DNA of 64,000 nucleotides. It comes from Adiantum capillus-veneris (lineage: Eukaryota > Streptophyta > Polypodiopsida > Polypodiales > Pteridaceae). The translations under genes and the position numbers were made by a program. Positions within the stretch are counted from its first letter, which is position 1; every line of letters starts with the position of its first letter. This document shows positions 45,010 to 55,734 of this stretch, piece after piece. The stretch is taken from the NCBI GenBank assembly GCA_014529385.2, contig CM043969.1, positions 9,525,001 to 9,589,000 of the forward strand, given 5' to 3'. The notes under the pieces were generated by a model. It was not told the DNA's origin. It searched no databases and was given only the letters and a program-made list of their open reading frames with translations.

Positions 45010-46141
45010 ATAATGGAGTCTTCACAGTCAAAGAAGAACAACCCAAACAATGCGAAGGCAGATTCAAAGATGATAAAACATGTATGGCAAAAGAAACCTT
45101 CAATGCCAACTTGGTCCTTCACTAGTCCTCTTTTTGAGGATTCAAGCTTACTTTTACCTGAAGAAATGTTTGTAATAAGATAAGAATGTAAAAAGTCAAG
45201 TCGCTTGGGTGGAAAAAATACTCTTTGGCATAGTCAGAGTCGGGCTGCTGAGCCATGAAATGAGAAAAGCATTAGTCCCAAAGCTTCAAGTCATATTAAA
45301 CTCTGTGCTAAGAGTCATAGTTATTAGGCTTAGCTCAAGCTGAAAGAGTTGAGCATATCTAAAGGCATGTTTCTCATGCTAGATGAGATGAGCATAAGAG
45401 TCGAAATCTATTAACTTACAGTTGGTGAAGTGTCATAGAGTCCAACACTCACGCACAGTGCACAATAAGATGAGAGCACATATCCTCGTCAATGAAAACC
45501 ATTCTTAAAGGGATGCCAGCTTGCAAAGCTATGTCAGATGCTTTTATAGCTACACCATCTTTATGAAGAACCCCTCAAAATCCTTCTTGCACATCATATT
45601 GTTTCCCATGCATTTTTGTGTATGCATAAATAGGATATTCCATCATTGGGCATATGCATTAGACACTCTTTTTTGCTTCCACCTATGCACCTTGAGTGGA
45701 CTACAACATGCAAACCAATGTTCTATCATACCCCTCTCATATAGCTGCCTTTTTAATTCCATATCTATCAGCAAATAATTCCTTTATTAATATTTCCAAT
45801 GCTAATAAGTACTCCAATGATGTGCCTATTCCAAAGGCACTTTTTTCCCACTGGGGTTTTTTCGTTTGGTCATCTAGGTATTAGACCCTAATTTAGAACC
45901 TCATCATTCTACTTCCCTTGTACATACTTTTCATAAATAAACAGAAGCCTCCTTTATGAAATTACAATGGACAAATGCAACATCATCTCTCACATCAAAC
46001 ATATTCGGACCAATGAAGATGTTGTAGCAAATTGAACCTCATCAACAAATTCAATGACAAATGAATACAATCATCCTATCAACAACCAATCAAAACCTTT
46101 CGCACTCTCCACGAACACTTTTCAAAATTGGAAGGGGGGAA
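45010..46141 (+). other. 3' untranslated region of element E
   Basis: No gene recognised. It ends in the polypurine tract GGAAGGGGGGAA at about 46130-46141 next to the 3' LTR. Confidence 0.6.
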
Positions 46142-47140
46142 TGTTAACTGAGTCAATGTCAGTTAACAGAAGCTATTAAAGACCAAAGACCAAAGACGTA
46201 CGAATGTATATCGAGGATGAATACAAAGAAGTAGTGAAGATTGGAATTACACACGTTTCACATTTTTCCAAAATGGTCATGTATTGTAATTTCTCGATTT
46301 ATTTAGCCATTGTGATAATTGTAACATGCTACGGGCTCAATAAGATGTAAAGAATAGGTCAGTTAGTGTACCTAGGTTGCAGATACAATAAGTGTGGAGC
46401 CTTAAAGGTCTTGGACGCCGGACATTACACATTTCAGACCTTGGCTAAGGTATAAAAGCCAACTTTGTAAAGGTTTTATTAAGTTTTGGATAATGAAATA
46501 CACAGTGTGAGCTAACAGCACTCACTTCTCGCGCTTCCTACTCCCTCCCCGGTTGTCACATTGCAGTCATGTTTGTTGCATTGCAACCGTAGATAAGAGC
46601 TCTACGCATTGACGTAAGCATTTCATAGTATTTTGTAGCTTTTGGCGTCAGTGACCCGCGGCCTAATTTCATCATAAGTAGGAATTTACACTTCAATATA
46701 AAAAACTAAGCATAGGCAGGGTATTGGGGCATCATTGCTAAGCATTTATGTGCATTCTGGGTTGAAAACGACTAGGTCAAAAAGCCACTACTGTTAATAA
46801 TCGCGATTTTGGCACTTGACCTAAAGTGGGATTTGAGACCATAAGCATGTGTGCTTAGGTCTTATAAACTTGTCCTAGAAGTTTCGTTACGTTTGGATGT
46901 CATTTGATGTTGTAACAGATGTGATATGTTTGCCGATGAGCGATTGGATTTTGGTGATTTCAGTCACTTGAGTGTAGCTTGAGTTAGATGCGAGTTGTTA
47001 GTTGTTTTCCGAGAGATTGACAACCTCTTGTAGCCTCTATGTACTAGTCCAGTCAGCTTCGTCCCATGGATTGACAATTTAATCGTGGTTCTTGCTAAAT
47101 CTGCAATAAGATAGGAGTGAGGTTAGACACCCATCCCACA
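46142..47140 (+). repeat. 3' LTR of element E
   Basis: 999 bp, TGTTAACTGAG to CCATCCCACA, a few per cent different from the 5' LTR, followed by AGATG. Confidence 0.92.
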
Positions 47141-47145
47141 AGATG

Positions 47146-47302
47146 AGCATGCATTGAAGCTTGGTTCTTGGTTGGATTTGCATCACAAATCCAAGAGTTT
47201 TTGGTGTAGGCCTCCCTTCTCAAAAACTTGTAGAAGATGATGAGCTTTCCATTAAAGATTGGAGAAGGAGAGAGAGTTGTTTGCTCCACATATGAGTTGT
47301 GT

Positions 47303-47337
<35 letters not shown>

Positions 47338-48234
47338 ATACTGCCTATGCAAATTCAGTCCTCTCTCTCTCTTAGTCGACTCCTCTTGCTATTTTCTCAT
47401 GCTAGCATCCCATTGGCCCCACATTTAAAGCTTAGCCAATGATAAATTAGAAGCATAATTGCTAGTCTTGTGACATGTGTCTCCCTTTCCCCTTTTGTGA
47501 GAGATTTAGGTATTTAAATAATTCAATTTAAACTCTCATTGGACCTCTTAGTCTTCTGGCCAATAGGAATCACGCAAGCCATGGGGCTGCTGAATGCTCA
47601 TTGGACCCCTTGGTAGACTGCCCAATAGTCTTCTAGAGAGCTTAATTTCTATTGGTTCTTTTGTCAAGTGTTTTTAAATAAATTAAACTAAATTTAATCT
47701 AGCCTAATTTTCATTGGTCCACCTCTATGGCCATCCAATAGGATTTTAATGGGAATTGGGGGCAACTGGGCTAGGAATCTGACATGTGTCCTCTATGCCC
47801 TTTGTGTAAAGGGAACCCTTGAGTGTGTGTGTGTGTGTGTGTGTTATCTCACCTCTTCTCTCTCTTCCCCTACCTTGAGGGCTTGGCCCCCTCCCATCTA
47901 GGGATATGTGAAGACTTTATGGTCTACACACACAAAAGTATCCAATTCTGCTAAGCTTGACCATTGGACTTTACCTTTGAATTCTGGAACCTTATCATTT
48001 TGGAAGTCTTAATAGACTAAACCCTAAGGTCTTTGAAGCACCATTTATGCACATTGCTCTTTTGCATCTGGCCCCCCTTTAGATCCCTATTTCCCTCCTT
48101 TGGATCCCTACTATGACTGGTCTGCCAGCCTAACAAATATTCTAGATTTTTCTCCCCTGGTACTTCCCCATATTAAATGCTCGGTTTAACATGTGAAAAT
48201 AATTTAAGAGAATTAGATATTAGTTATTATGACA
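47146..48234 (-). repeat. 3' LTR of element D, right piece
   Basis: Continues the D LTR after E (matches 53350-54423). It has GT microsatellites (47305-47334 and 47823-47841) and four CATTGG...CCAAT inverted pairs between 47411 and 47741. It ends TTATGACA. Confidence 0.9.
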
Positions 48235-48589
48235 TTACCTCTCTCTTGAAATCATAGTCGTCCTTGACTATGAGGTAGAGAAGATAAAGCCTAGTCATTA
48301 GTTTGTTTGCTAGCGGGTAGAGGATCCCTATTTTACCCTACGACACCGTTCAAGAATGGATGACTAATCCATTTGGCGCTTGAGAGTCTTAGCTGTTGCA
48401 AGCATGTCTGCGTGTCAGTACTATCGATCTTCCATAGTAGAGTGACAAGGTCTACTTGGTGTTCGGGAGACGTCGCCTCTGCAAACTTGATCTAAGAATG
48501 CATACTTCTTAACATTTGTGCACAATAAAGAAAAAAAAGAGAATCTTATACGACAAAAACTTTGTTCATTTAAACAGTTTTACATTTTC
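48235..48589 (-). other. 3' untranslated region of element D
   Basis: Between the LTR and the chromodomain stop codon. The minus-strand purine run AGAGAGAGGTAA beside the LTR (48235-48246) is the probable polypurine tract. Confidence 0.6.
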
Positions 48590-49160
48590 TTACTTTAGGG
48601 AAGCATTGTAAGCATTGACAAGGTTTAGGTTATCCTTTAATTGTATGCCTTGCATCCATCTAGCATCTTCAAGAGGATAGTTCTTAAACTTAATAAGATA
48701 CCGTCGGATAATCTTACCGCCTCTCAATACCTTGTCTTCATGTCGGAGAATGGACTCAGGCTGCAGCACCTCTTCCTTGTCCTCGATCTCCGGTGGGTCT
48801 TCAATAGTTGGTTCTTGAGGTGGCTCTCCTTTGTAAGGCTTTAGTAGGCTCACATGGAAAGCATTGTGTATGAGCCAATGACTGGGCAAATTGAGTTGAT
48901 AGGCCATCTCATTGATTGGTCTAAGAATCTGGAAGGGACCATAGTACCTTTTTGCTAACTTAGCATAGTACTTTTGGTGTCCCATAGGATTCTTGCCCGT
49001 TGTGTTCTTTAATCAAGCCTTGGGAAACTTGAGCAAGATCTAATCATTTTGTTTAAAGGCTTGAGCTCTTCTGTGCTTATTATCAGCAGCCTTTTGCCTT
49101 TGCTGTGAGAAAGAGATAGCATCCTTAATCTTTTGTAAAGATTCTTGTAGGTCTAGGCTA
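48590..49160 (-). pseudogene. Element D integrase end with chromodomain
   Basis: The minus frame 48590-48985 reads MGHQKYYAKLAKRYYGPFQI (GPF module), then WLIHNAFHVSLLKPYKG, then a chromodomain: HEDKVLRGGKIIRRYLIKFK with NYPLEDARWM. This is typical of plant chromoviruses, where it is thought to guide integration to chromatin. Upstream, after a stop, remnants of the basic region lie at 49000-49160 (KQRAADNKHRRAQAF). The zinc site and catalytic core are missing. Confidence 0.88.
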
Positions 49161-49163
49161 TAC

Positions 49164-49727
49164 TCATCTGCAGTGAAGATCTTCGTGATGAAAATGAAAT
49201 TGCGAAAGGAAATTTGCCCACCTCATTTGCTTGTCGGAGAGCTTGGTCCGTGTCATGAAGTACTTAAGGCTTTGGTGATCCGTCCACAAAGTGAAAGGAG
49301 TCCCCAATAAATAGTGCTTCCACGAGTCTAAGGCATGTAAAACTGTGAGGAGTTCCTTTCCATATATGCCTAGAGCTTTCTCAACAGGGTCAAGCCTTTG
49401 ACTTTCATAGGCTATGGCGTGCCCTTCTTTGAGCAAAACAGCTCCAAGTCAATCACCACAAGCGTCACATTGGACCTTAAATGGCTTCGAGAGATCCGGC
49501 AGTGTAAGTATAGGTTGAGAGATAAGCTTTTCGAAAGCATTTTTCTCCTTGGCAGACCATGTATACCTAACGTTTTTCTTTGTTAGGTCATGTAATGGTC
49601 CTGCGATTTGTGAGAATTTTTCTACGAAGAGTCTATAGTATGCACACATACATATAAAGCTTCTCCATTCATGTAGATTCCTTGGATTAGGCCATCCTTT
49701 TATTGCCTCTAGCTTTGATGGATCCAT
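49164..49727 (-). pseudogene. Element D RNase H
   Basis: Two minus frames. 49449-49727 holds the RT thumb/connection (MDPSKLEAIKGWPNPRNL, FVEKFSQIAGPLHDLTKK, VQCDACGD). 49164-49436 holds RNase H (GHAIAYESQRLDPVEKAL, YGKELLTVLHALDSWKHYL, WTDHQSLKYFM). A shift falls at the first RNase H aspartate. The C-terminal part is cut where the integrase deletion begins. Confidence 0.85.
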
Positions 49728-50514
49728 TTGGATGCCATCTTGAGAGATAATGTGACCAAAATACTGAATCTCTTGTAAGAAAAATTCACTTTTCTTTCGA
49801 TTAATATAAAGTTTATTCTTCGTAAAACTTGAAATATTACCTGGAGGTGTTGCTTGTGTTCGTCTAGTGAGTTAGAGTAGATGAGTATATCATCAAAGAA
49901 CACTCCTATAAAGGTTCAATGAGGCCTGAATAGCTTCTCCATCAAGCGGTTAAATGTGGTTGGTGCCTTGGTCAAGCCAAAAGCCATGACAATGTACTCG
50001 TAAAGACCAAACGTAGTGCAAAATGCGGTCTATACAATGTCTTGATCAACTATCCTTATTTGATGGTAGCCAGGTTTTAGGTCAATCCTACTGAAGTAGG
50101 TCGACCCTTGTAGCTTATCAAATAGGTCTTCTACCCGTGGAACAGGAAACCTATTTTTGATAGTGATCCTATTTTAGTGCTCTATAGTCAACACACATAC
50201 TGGTATGTGCCATCTTTCTTTTACACTAATAAAACCGGTGAACAAAATGGAGATGAGCTAGGCCTAACCATGTCTTTCTCAACCAACTCATGCACTTGCC
50301 GCATAATCTCCTCTTGTTGAGCTTGGGAAACTCTATAAGGAGGTTTATTAGGCGGTGAACTTCCTGGAAGAAGTTCAGTTTCATGGTCATCATTGCCTCG
50401 TTTGGGAGGTAATTCACAAGGGATATCGTCAATAAAAATATCTATCTTTTTCCCTGAACCTAAAGTAAATTTGCCTTTCAGGGAATTTAACATTGGTGGC
50501 TGCCATGCGATCAA
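49709..50514 (-). pseudogene. Element D reverse transcriptase
   Basis: Minus frames 50221-50514 (HELVEKDMVRPSSSPFCSPV) and 49709-49903 (catalytic FFDDILIYSNSLDEH) are gypsy RT motifs. The part between is full of stops and shifts but keeps the order (FGLTKAP-like text at about 49965-49990). Confidence 0.8.
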
Positions 50515-50765
50515 ACCATGGTTCCCCTAGGATTACATCCTCGTGCTTGAGAGGAGAGAAAAATAAATCCTCCTTGTCCACATAGCTTTGGACATAAAGT
50601 CTCACTTTCCTAATTAAGGGAGTGACTGAGGCTTCTTGTCCCTTGAAAGCACCATTGGCAGGTAGGACATCTTCCATCTCATAGACTTGGATGCCTAGTT
50701 TGGTGGCCAACTATGTGGATATGAAAATGTAAGTAGGACAAGGGTCAAAGAGAATAAAAGCATCA
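50429..50765 (-). pseudogene. Element D protease
   Basis: The minus strand reads AFILFDPCPTYIFIST where related elements have F-D-[PT]-G-A, so the catalytic glycine is lost. It continues LATKLGIQVYEMEDV, IRKVRLYVQSY and DVILGEPWFDRM, the retropepsin body and ILG-x-PW motif. Confidence 0.75.
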
Positions 50766-50767
50766 TG

Positions 50768-51370
50768 TTATCTTACCTTTCCCCAAGCATGGCATAGAGG
50801 AGATCCTTTGTGGTGAGCATCCGCTTCTTGGATTTCGACCAAGGTAGCTCTAGGAGGCTCATTTTGCGTATTCTTGTGGGGACAAGCAAGATAAGCATGC
50901 CCTTGCTCCATGCACTTAAAACAACAATTATCTTTATGATAACGCTCTAGCTCTTCAGGAGAGAGTTTATTTTTGCCTTTATAAACTCCCTTCTCCTTGT
51001 TGTTGGCGTTGCCTTTGGGAGACTTTTGGACATGGTCCTTCCCCTTAGGCTTGTTATTACAATCCTTGTTTTCCGTGGGCTTAATATCTCTCTTAGCCCC
51101 TTGTTGGAAATTGATTTGTAAAGCCACCATGGTATGGTGTATGACCGCATATATGGTGCGTGGCCTTTGGGAGTTGACATACTCCGCCATATCTTTAGTT
51201 AAACCCGCACAAAATTGTTGTTTTTGCTCTCCAAAATCCATCTTTTTGAAGACAGAGGCCTTGAGATGTAAATCCCAAAACTTGTCTACATATTTGTGGA
51301 TAGATTTGTAGGGAGAGAGCTTCAAGATTTTCCATTCGATGAGTACTTTGTCTTTGGCATCAGTAGCCAA
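50768..51370 (-). pseudogene. Element D gag, C-terminal part with knuckle
   Basis: A 200-codon minus frame: a capsid-type helical part (YKSIHKYVDKFWDLHLKA, FGEQKQQFCAGLTKDMAEYV), a lysine-rich region and the knuckle CFKCMEQGHAYLAC (C-x2-C-x4-H-x4-C). Frame and order fit gypsy gag; separated from the N-terminal part by about 50 bp with a shift. Confidence 0.8.
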
Positions 51371-51419
51371 AAACTGCTTTATGATGGAAGCTCTTAAAGC
51401 TTTCTATGTTCATGGAGCT

Positions 51420-51893
51420 TCACCGTTTTGCCCGTAGGCTAGACCACCATTGCCTGGTGGACTTTTGAAAATGTATAGCTACATGACGTAGCTTAGAGGG
51501 CTCCATCAAGCCCTCATCTCCAAACGCCGCATCCAATTGTTGGATGAAGGCCAAGACTTTGTCCGTAGCACCAAAGGTGCCATCATAGGTAAGGAAAGAG
51601 ATGTTCTTTTCTCCCTCTTTGAACTTTTTGAGCTTGGACGACCTCTTCCACGTGGCATAGGATTTCCTATGGCCTCTTCTGTTAGGCGGTTCAATAGCTG
51701 CACCATCACTTTCTTTAGAAAAGGAAGAGTATGAGGAGGATAAAGAAGAGGGTGACCTCTTTCTCGCCTTTTTCTTCCCTTGTTCCTCCTTGTCTACACC
51801 ATCACTTTCTTCAGAAGAGGAAGAAGATGAAGAAGATGGAGAAGAGGGTGACCTCTTTCTCACCTTTTTCTTCTCTTGTTTTCTCTCGTCCAT
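51420..51893 (-). pseudogene. Element D gag, middle part
   Basis: A 157-codon minus frame. It has a tandemly duplicated block of about 30 residues (KKKVRKRSPSSPSSSS and KKKARKRSPSSLSSSY, each followed by a serine/glutamate run ending ESDG). The capsid start follows: ISFLTYDGTFGATDKVLAFI ... RQWWSSLRAKR. The DNA duplication is visible at about 51715-51790 and 51795-51880. Confidence 0.8.
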
Positions 51894-52019
51894 CTTTGAA
51901 TTATGGTGTAAAGAAGTGTGCGATGGTCTTCTCTGTTTAGGGGGTGTTGGAGAGAGTTTTGCCCGCCGTCTTCATAGAGACATCTCCACCGAGGTGGCAG
52001 GAGACTCACTTCTTTCTCG

Positions 52020-52385
52020 TTATTTTGGTGGGGGCTCTACCATTAAAACTTGAGTTCTCCTTTGGGAAGGAGATGCATCGTCAAGTAGTATATTTTTGAG
52101 CCCTTTGTACGGATCCTCCTCTTCTTCACTTATCGGAGAGAGGCCTCTTTTGGAGGTCTCACAAGGAGGCTTCCTAGGTACTCTCTCTTCTTGGTGAGGA
52201 GTTTGGAGAATCCCATGAGTACGTAGTTGCCGTTGCACTTCACCTTGGAGGGATGGATTGCCCATGGCTTGTTGAAGCCTGGTAACAAGGTAATTAACAA
52301 GCATAGGGGCATCATTAGTAGCCTATTCATTAACAAAATCAAAGCTATCAGCATTAATTTCACTCTCTTTACTATTGCCAGCCAT
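52020..52385 (-). pseudogene. Element D gag, N-terminus
   Basis: From ATG at 52385 (MAGNSKESEINADSF) with one in-frame stop near 52323, then MLVNYLVTRLQQAMGN and a basic, proline-rich tail with SPISEEEEDPYKGL. It follows the leader and precedes the rest of gag. Confidence 0.65.
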
Positions 52386-52798
52386 TCTAACAAATTTTAG
52401 GTGTAAAATCTTTAAGTTTACTTTGGCACTTCAAGCCCTAGTTGCTACTCCTCTTAACCCTTTAGAAAAGCACTCAAGCTCGTGTACCTGTGGCTCAAAT
52501 ATCATTAATTGCAAGGAATAGAAGAGAGGGTCTTTCACCACCAAAACAACACCGACTCCTGTCAAGCTTCTGGTAGCTCAATACTGGTTAAGCCGTAGGC
52601 AAGCCCCGTAGGACTCCACTATTAAGACCATAGCTCTTGGCAGTGATGCTTCGTTATTTGCATGAAGCAGGCGCACTGCAAGGCTGAAAAATCCCTATTC
52701 TACTTACTCAATTGCAATTAATGATACCAACCGTTTATAGCAAGATTGAGGACCTCTCTTCTTGATCAAGAAAGAGAAACCTTGTGCTTTGATACCAA
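52386..52798 (-). other. Leader and primer binding site of element D
   Basis: No gene. On the minus strand TGGTATCAAAGCACAAGG at 52779-52796 is the primer site. It is a variant of the initiator-Met site with AAAGC for AGAGC, common in chromoviruses. Confidence 0.75.
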
Positions 52799-53502
52799 TG
52801 TAACATTTAATGGTCTAGTAACTTGTGTGTAGCGGAAAATAACATAGACATAGTGAGCATTTCATTAAGAATAGATTCCTAATGAGCATAGCAAGAGTGC
52901 TTGGATGGAGAGAGAAACAAAAGCATAACACCTAGTTAGATAGGCATGAACAATACTTCAAAAAGAGAGAGAAATTAAGCTATTGACAACAGTTGAGGAC
53001 CTGATTTACATGGAGCTGGTCCCCCCTCCAAAAGGCTTTGTATTATAGGTTTCCCCCATCAAGGGAGACATTTTACAATACAATACTTTGTGTTCCTTCA
53101 ATTACTTATTGGTGCAATGAAGATGGAAGATTCAATCCCCAAGCTTACACTTGAAAAGCACAACATCAATTCCCTCACATTCTCAGACCCAAGACCTCAC
53201 ACACCTTCAAAGATGGTGAGAGCTAGCGGGGTATGAGAGTAGATCTAGAGCAAGAAGAAGTATTCTTACGAGAAAGAAGTATTTCTCCTCACATAATCAC
53301 TCTTATTAGCTTAGAATAGCTTAGTAATTAGCATGGTAGAGGAGATGAGCATGCATTGAAGCTTGGCTCTTGGTTGGATTTGCATCACAAAGCTAAGAGT
53401 TGTTGGTGTAGGCCTCCCTTCTCAAAAGCTTGGAGAAGATGATGAGCTTTCCATTAAAGCTTGGAGAAGGAGAGAGATTTCTCTGCTCCACACATGAGTT
53501 GC

Positions 53503-53568
<66 letters not shown>

Positions 53569-53588
53569 TAATGCCTATGAAAATTCGG

Positions 53589-53641
<53 letters not shown>

Positions 53642-54423
53642 TGGGTCGACCCCTCTTGCTATTTACTTATGCTGGCATCCCATTGGCCCCTGTAAAGCTT
53701 AGCCAATCATAAATTAGAAGCATAATTGCTAGTCTTGTGACATGTGTCCCCCTTTCCCCTTTTGTGAGAGCTTTAGATATTTAAATGATTCAATTAAACT
53801 CTCATTCGACCTCTTAGTCTTCTAGCCAATAGAAATCAAGCAAGCCATTGGGCTGTTGAATGCTCATTGGACCCCTTGGTAGACTGTCCAATAGTCTTCT
53901 AGAGAGCTTAATTTCTATTGGTTCTTTTATCAAATGTTTTTAAATGAATTAAACTAAAAAATTTACTCTAGCCTAATTCTCATTGGTCCACCTCTATGGC
54001 CATCCAATAGGATTTTAATGGGAATTGGGGGCAACTGGGCTAGATTCCTTCTCTCTCTTCCCCTACCTTTAGGGCTTGCCCCCTCCCATCTAGGGATTTG
54101 TGAAGACTCTATGGTCTTCACAAAAATATCCAATCCTGCTCAGCTTGACCATTTGGACTTTACCTTTGAATTTTGGAACCTTAGCATTTTGGAAGTCTTA
54201 ATGGGCTAAACCCTAAGGTCTTGGAAGCACCATTTATGCACATTACTCTTTTGCAGATGGCCCCCTTTGGATCCCTATTTTCCCTCCTTTGGATCCCTTA
54301 TGTGACCGGTCTGCCAGCCTAACCAATATTCTAGCTTTTTCTCCCCTGGTACTTCCCCATATTAAATGATCAGTTTAGCATGAGAAAATCATTTAGGAGA
54401 ATTAGATATTAGTTATTATGACA
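52799..54423 (-). repeat. 5' LTR of element D
   Basis: 1625 bp, TGTAACATT to TTATGACA. It has GT (53503-53570) and CT (53592-53624) microsatellites far longer than in the 3' LTR and the same CATTGG/CCAAT inverted pairs (53679-54011). Confidence 0.9.
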
Positions 54424-55215
54424 CAAACAACCCACCTGGCATGTGTGACCCGTGTATAGGTCGGTTAAGGTCTCTGTTTGTAGTTCATACTCCCAGGTTT
54501 CATTTAGAAACGCCCCATCTAGGGTTGAGATGCTAGGGGTATCCTTCGATGTGGATGCAATGTGGCTCCCTCTCTAGGGCTATGGTCTCACCCTTAGCGG
54601 CTACTAATTCAGGAGTACTTGATTGCTCGACTGACATGACTGCTATCATAGGGGCCTTCACCTTTAAGTGTAAGCTTTCAATTTCCTTTTCCCTAGCTGC
54701 AAGGATATAGCGCTCAACCTCTTGCACTTCTGCAAGACTCCTACCATCAGGTAATAAAATTTCAGAGGGGAATAACCCTGAAGGGCTAGGGAGTGTAGTG
54801 GATGGAATATTTCAATGGGCACTTCCAAGGAATGTGGGGTCTACATTGGACAGGAAAGGTGAGTTTACCTCCCCACCCCCTTCATTCACTTCACTAGCCA
54901 TGTGTTTGGAGCGAGTGCTTTGAGTGCTTTACGCTCTTCAAAACTTGTTGTTGAGGGGAGAGAAGTAGATGCTGGTGGTGTCGCATCTGATTTTGGCGAG
55001 GAGGGTAGAGAGAGTGTGCTTCAGGAATCATATAGCTTTGAGTACTTCTTCTTTTCCTTGTCCAGACCCTCTTCCAATGCTTGCTGCTGCTCCACTTGAA
55101 ATTGGTTGTTTACCTTGATTTCCTGTTTTAGATCCTTGTAAGTATCTTTCTCATCCTTCTTGTCCTTCTCTAGCTCTATATGTAGCTTTTGCTTATCTGT
55201 TTGCAAACTTTTCAC
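54424..55215 (-). pseudogene. gag N-terminal region of base element A2
   Basis: A2 resumes right of D: 54424-54720 aligns with 22138-22410 of element A (CAACCCACCTG..., GTGTATAGGTCGGTTA). The minus strand encodes VERYILAAREKEIESLHLKV, then at 55021-55215 a lysine/glutamate-rich coiled-coil-like stretch (KLHIELEKDKKDEKDTYKD, ALEEGLDKEKKKYSKLY). Frames are broken. At 54815-54860 A2 preserves the site into which B inserted in A (TTCAATGGGCAC versus TTCACGTGCAC). Confidence 0.65.
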
Positions 55216-55734
55216 TATCTATTTGAGCTATGCTATCTCTTAAGTTTCTTTTTTTGTGGTAGCTTTGGCCTCTTTAGCTTCCTTGGTCTGAGTCCCGGTG
55301 ATCGTTTTGTGACAATTGAATTGAAGTTCTATCATGTGCAAGATCTCTCAGAGATCAAAATTTTCCACTATCTCATCGTCACTTTCTCATCTATTGGCTA
55401 CAGTGAAGGGACATCTATTATCATCATCTCTTTCCTTTTTTGGGATGTATCATCATGTCCTTTAGTCTATGGAGGAGACTTTGGTATTTGGATCTTATGC
55501 AACGTGTTGCTCTTCTAGATGTAGCGGTTCTACATCGAGTCGATCTTTCATTTATTCTTCATTTTGAGATTCTATATTTTGTTGTTCTGATGTAACTTTA
55601 GCTTGAGAGAGAGTTTTTCAGGATGCTTGTCCCTCATCAAGCATAGTTGTAGTTAGAGGCCGACTGTCAAGGAGTGAACAAAAGGAAATATTCCAACAAC
55701 TCTTGGACCACCACCGAGCTGCAAAAATCAAATT
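55216..55734. other. Probable end of A2 leader; no gene seen
   Basis: Unassigned. I expected an A2 primer site and LTR here and did not find them, so A2 is truncated on this side or too diverged. Confidence 0.3.

Larger units (their letters stand above)
32432..47140 (+). mobile_element. Large LTR element E without reverse transcriptase
   Basis: LTRs 32432-33451 and 46142-47140 start TGTTAACTGAG and end CCCACA. The target duplication AGATG is exact (32427-32431 and 47141-47145). A TTTGGCGTCG primer site and a GGAAGGGGGGAA polypurine tract are in place. Removing F and its nested G leaves about 10.1 kb. The interior has a 2.7-kb repeat-rich leader and then a decayed coding region. The coding region has a duplicated unknown domain, a knuckle, protease-like segments and W-x-P motifs. 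I find no RT, RNase H or integrase, so mobility needed help from another element. Confidence 0.9.
31883..54423 (-). mobile_element. gypsy chromovirus element D, carrying nested E, F and G
   Basis: LTRs begin TGTAACATTTAATGG and end TTATGACA on plus. The left one is split (31883-32431 and 47146-48234) and the right one is 52799-54423. The flanks are CAATT and CAAAC, an imperfect target duplication, but A2 sequence is continuous across (ATCCAA then ACAACCCACC). The internal 4.6 kb, on the minus strand, encodes gag, protease, RT, RNase H and an integrase end with a chromodomain. The integrase core is deleted and most frames are broken. Confidence 0.88.
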
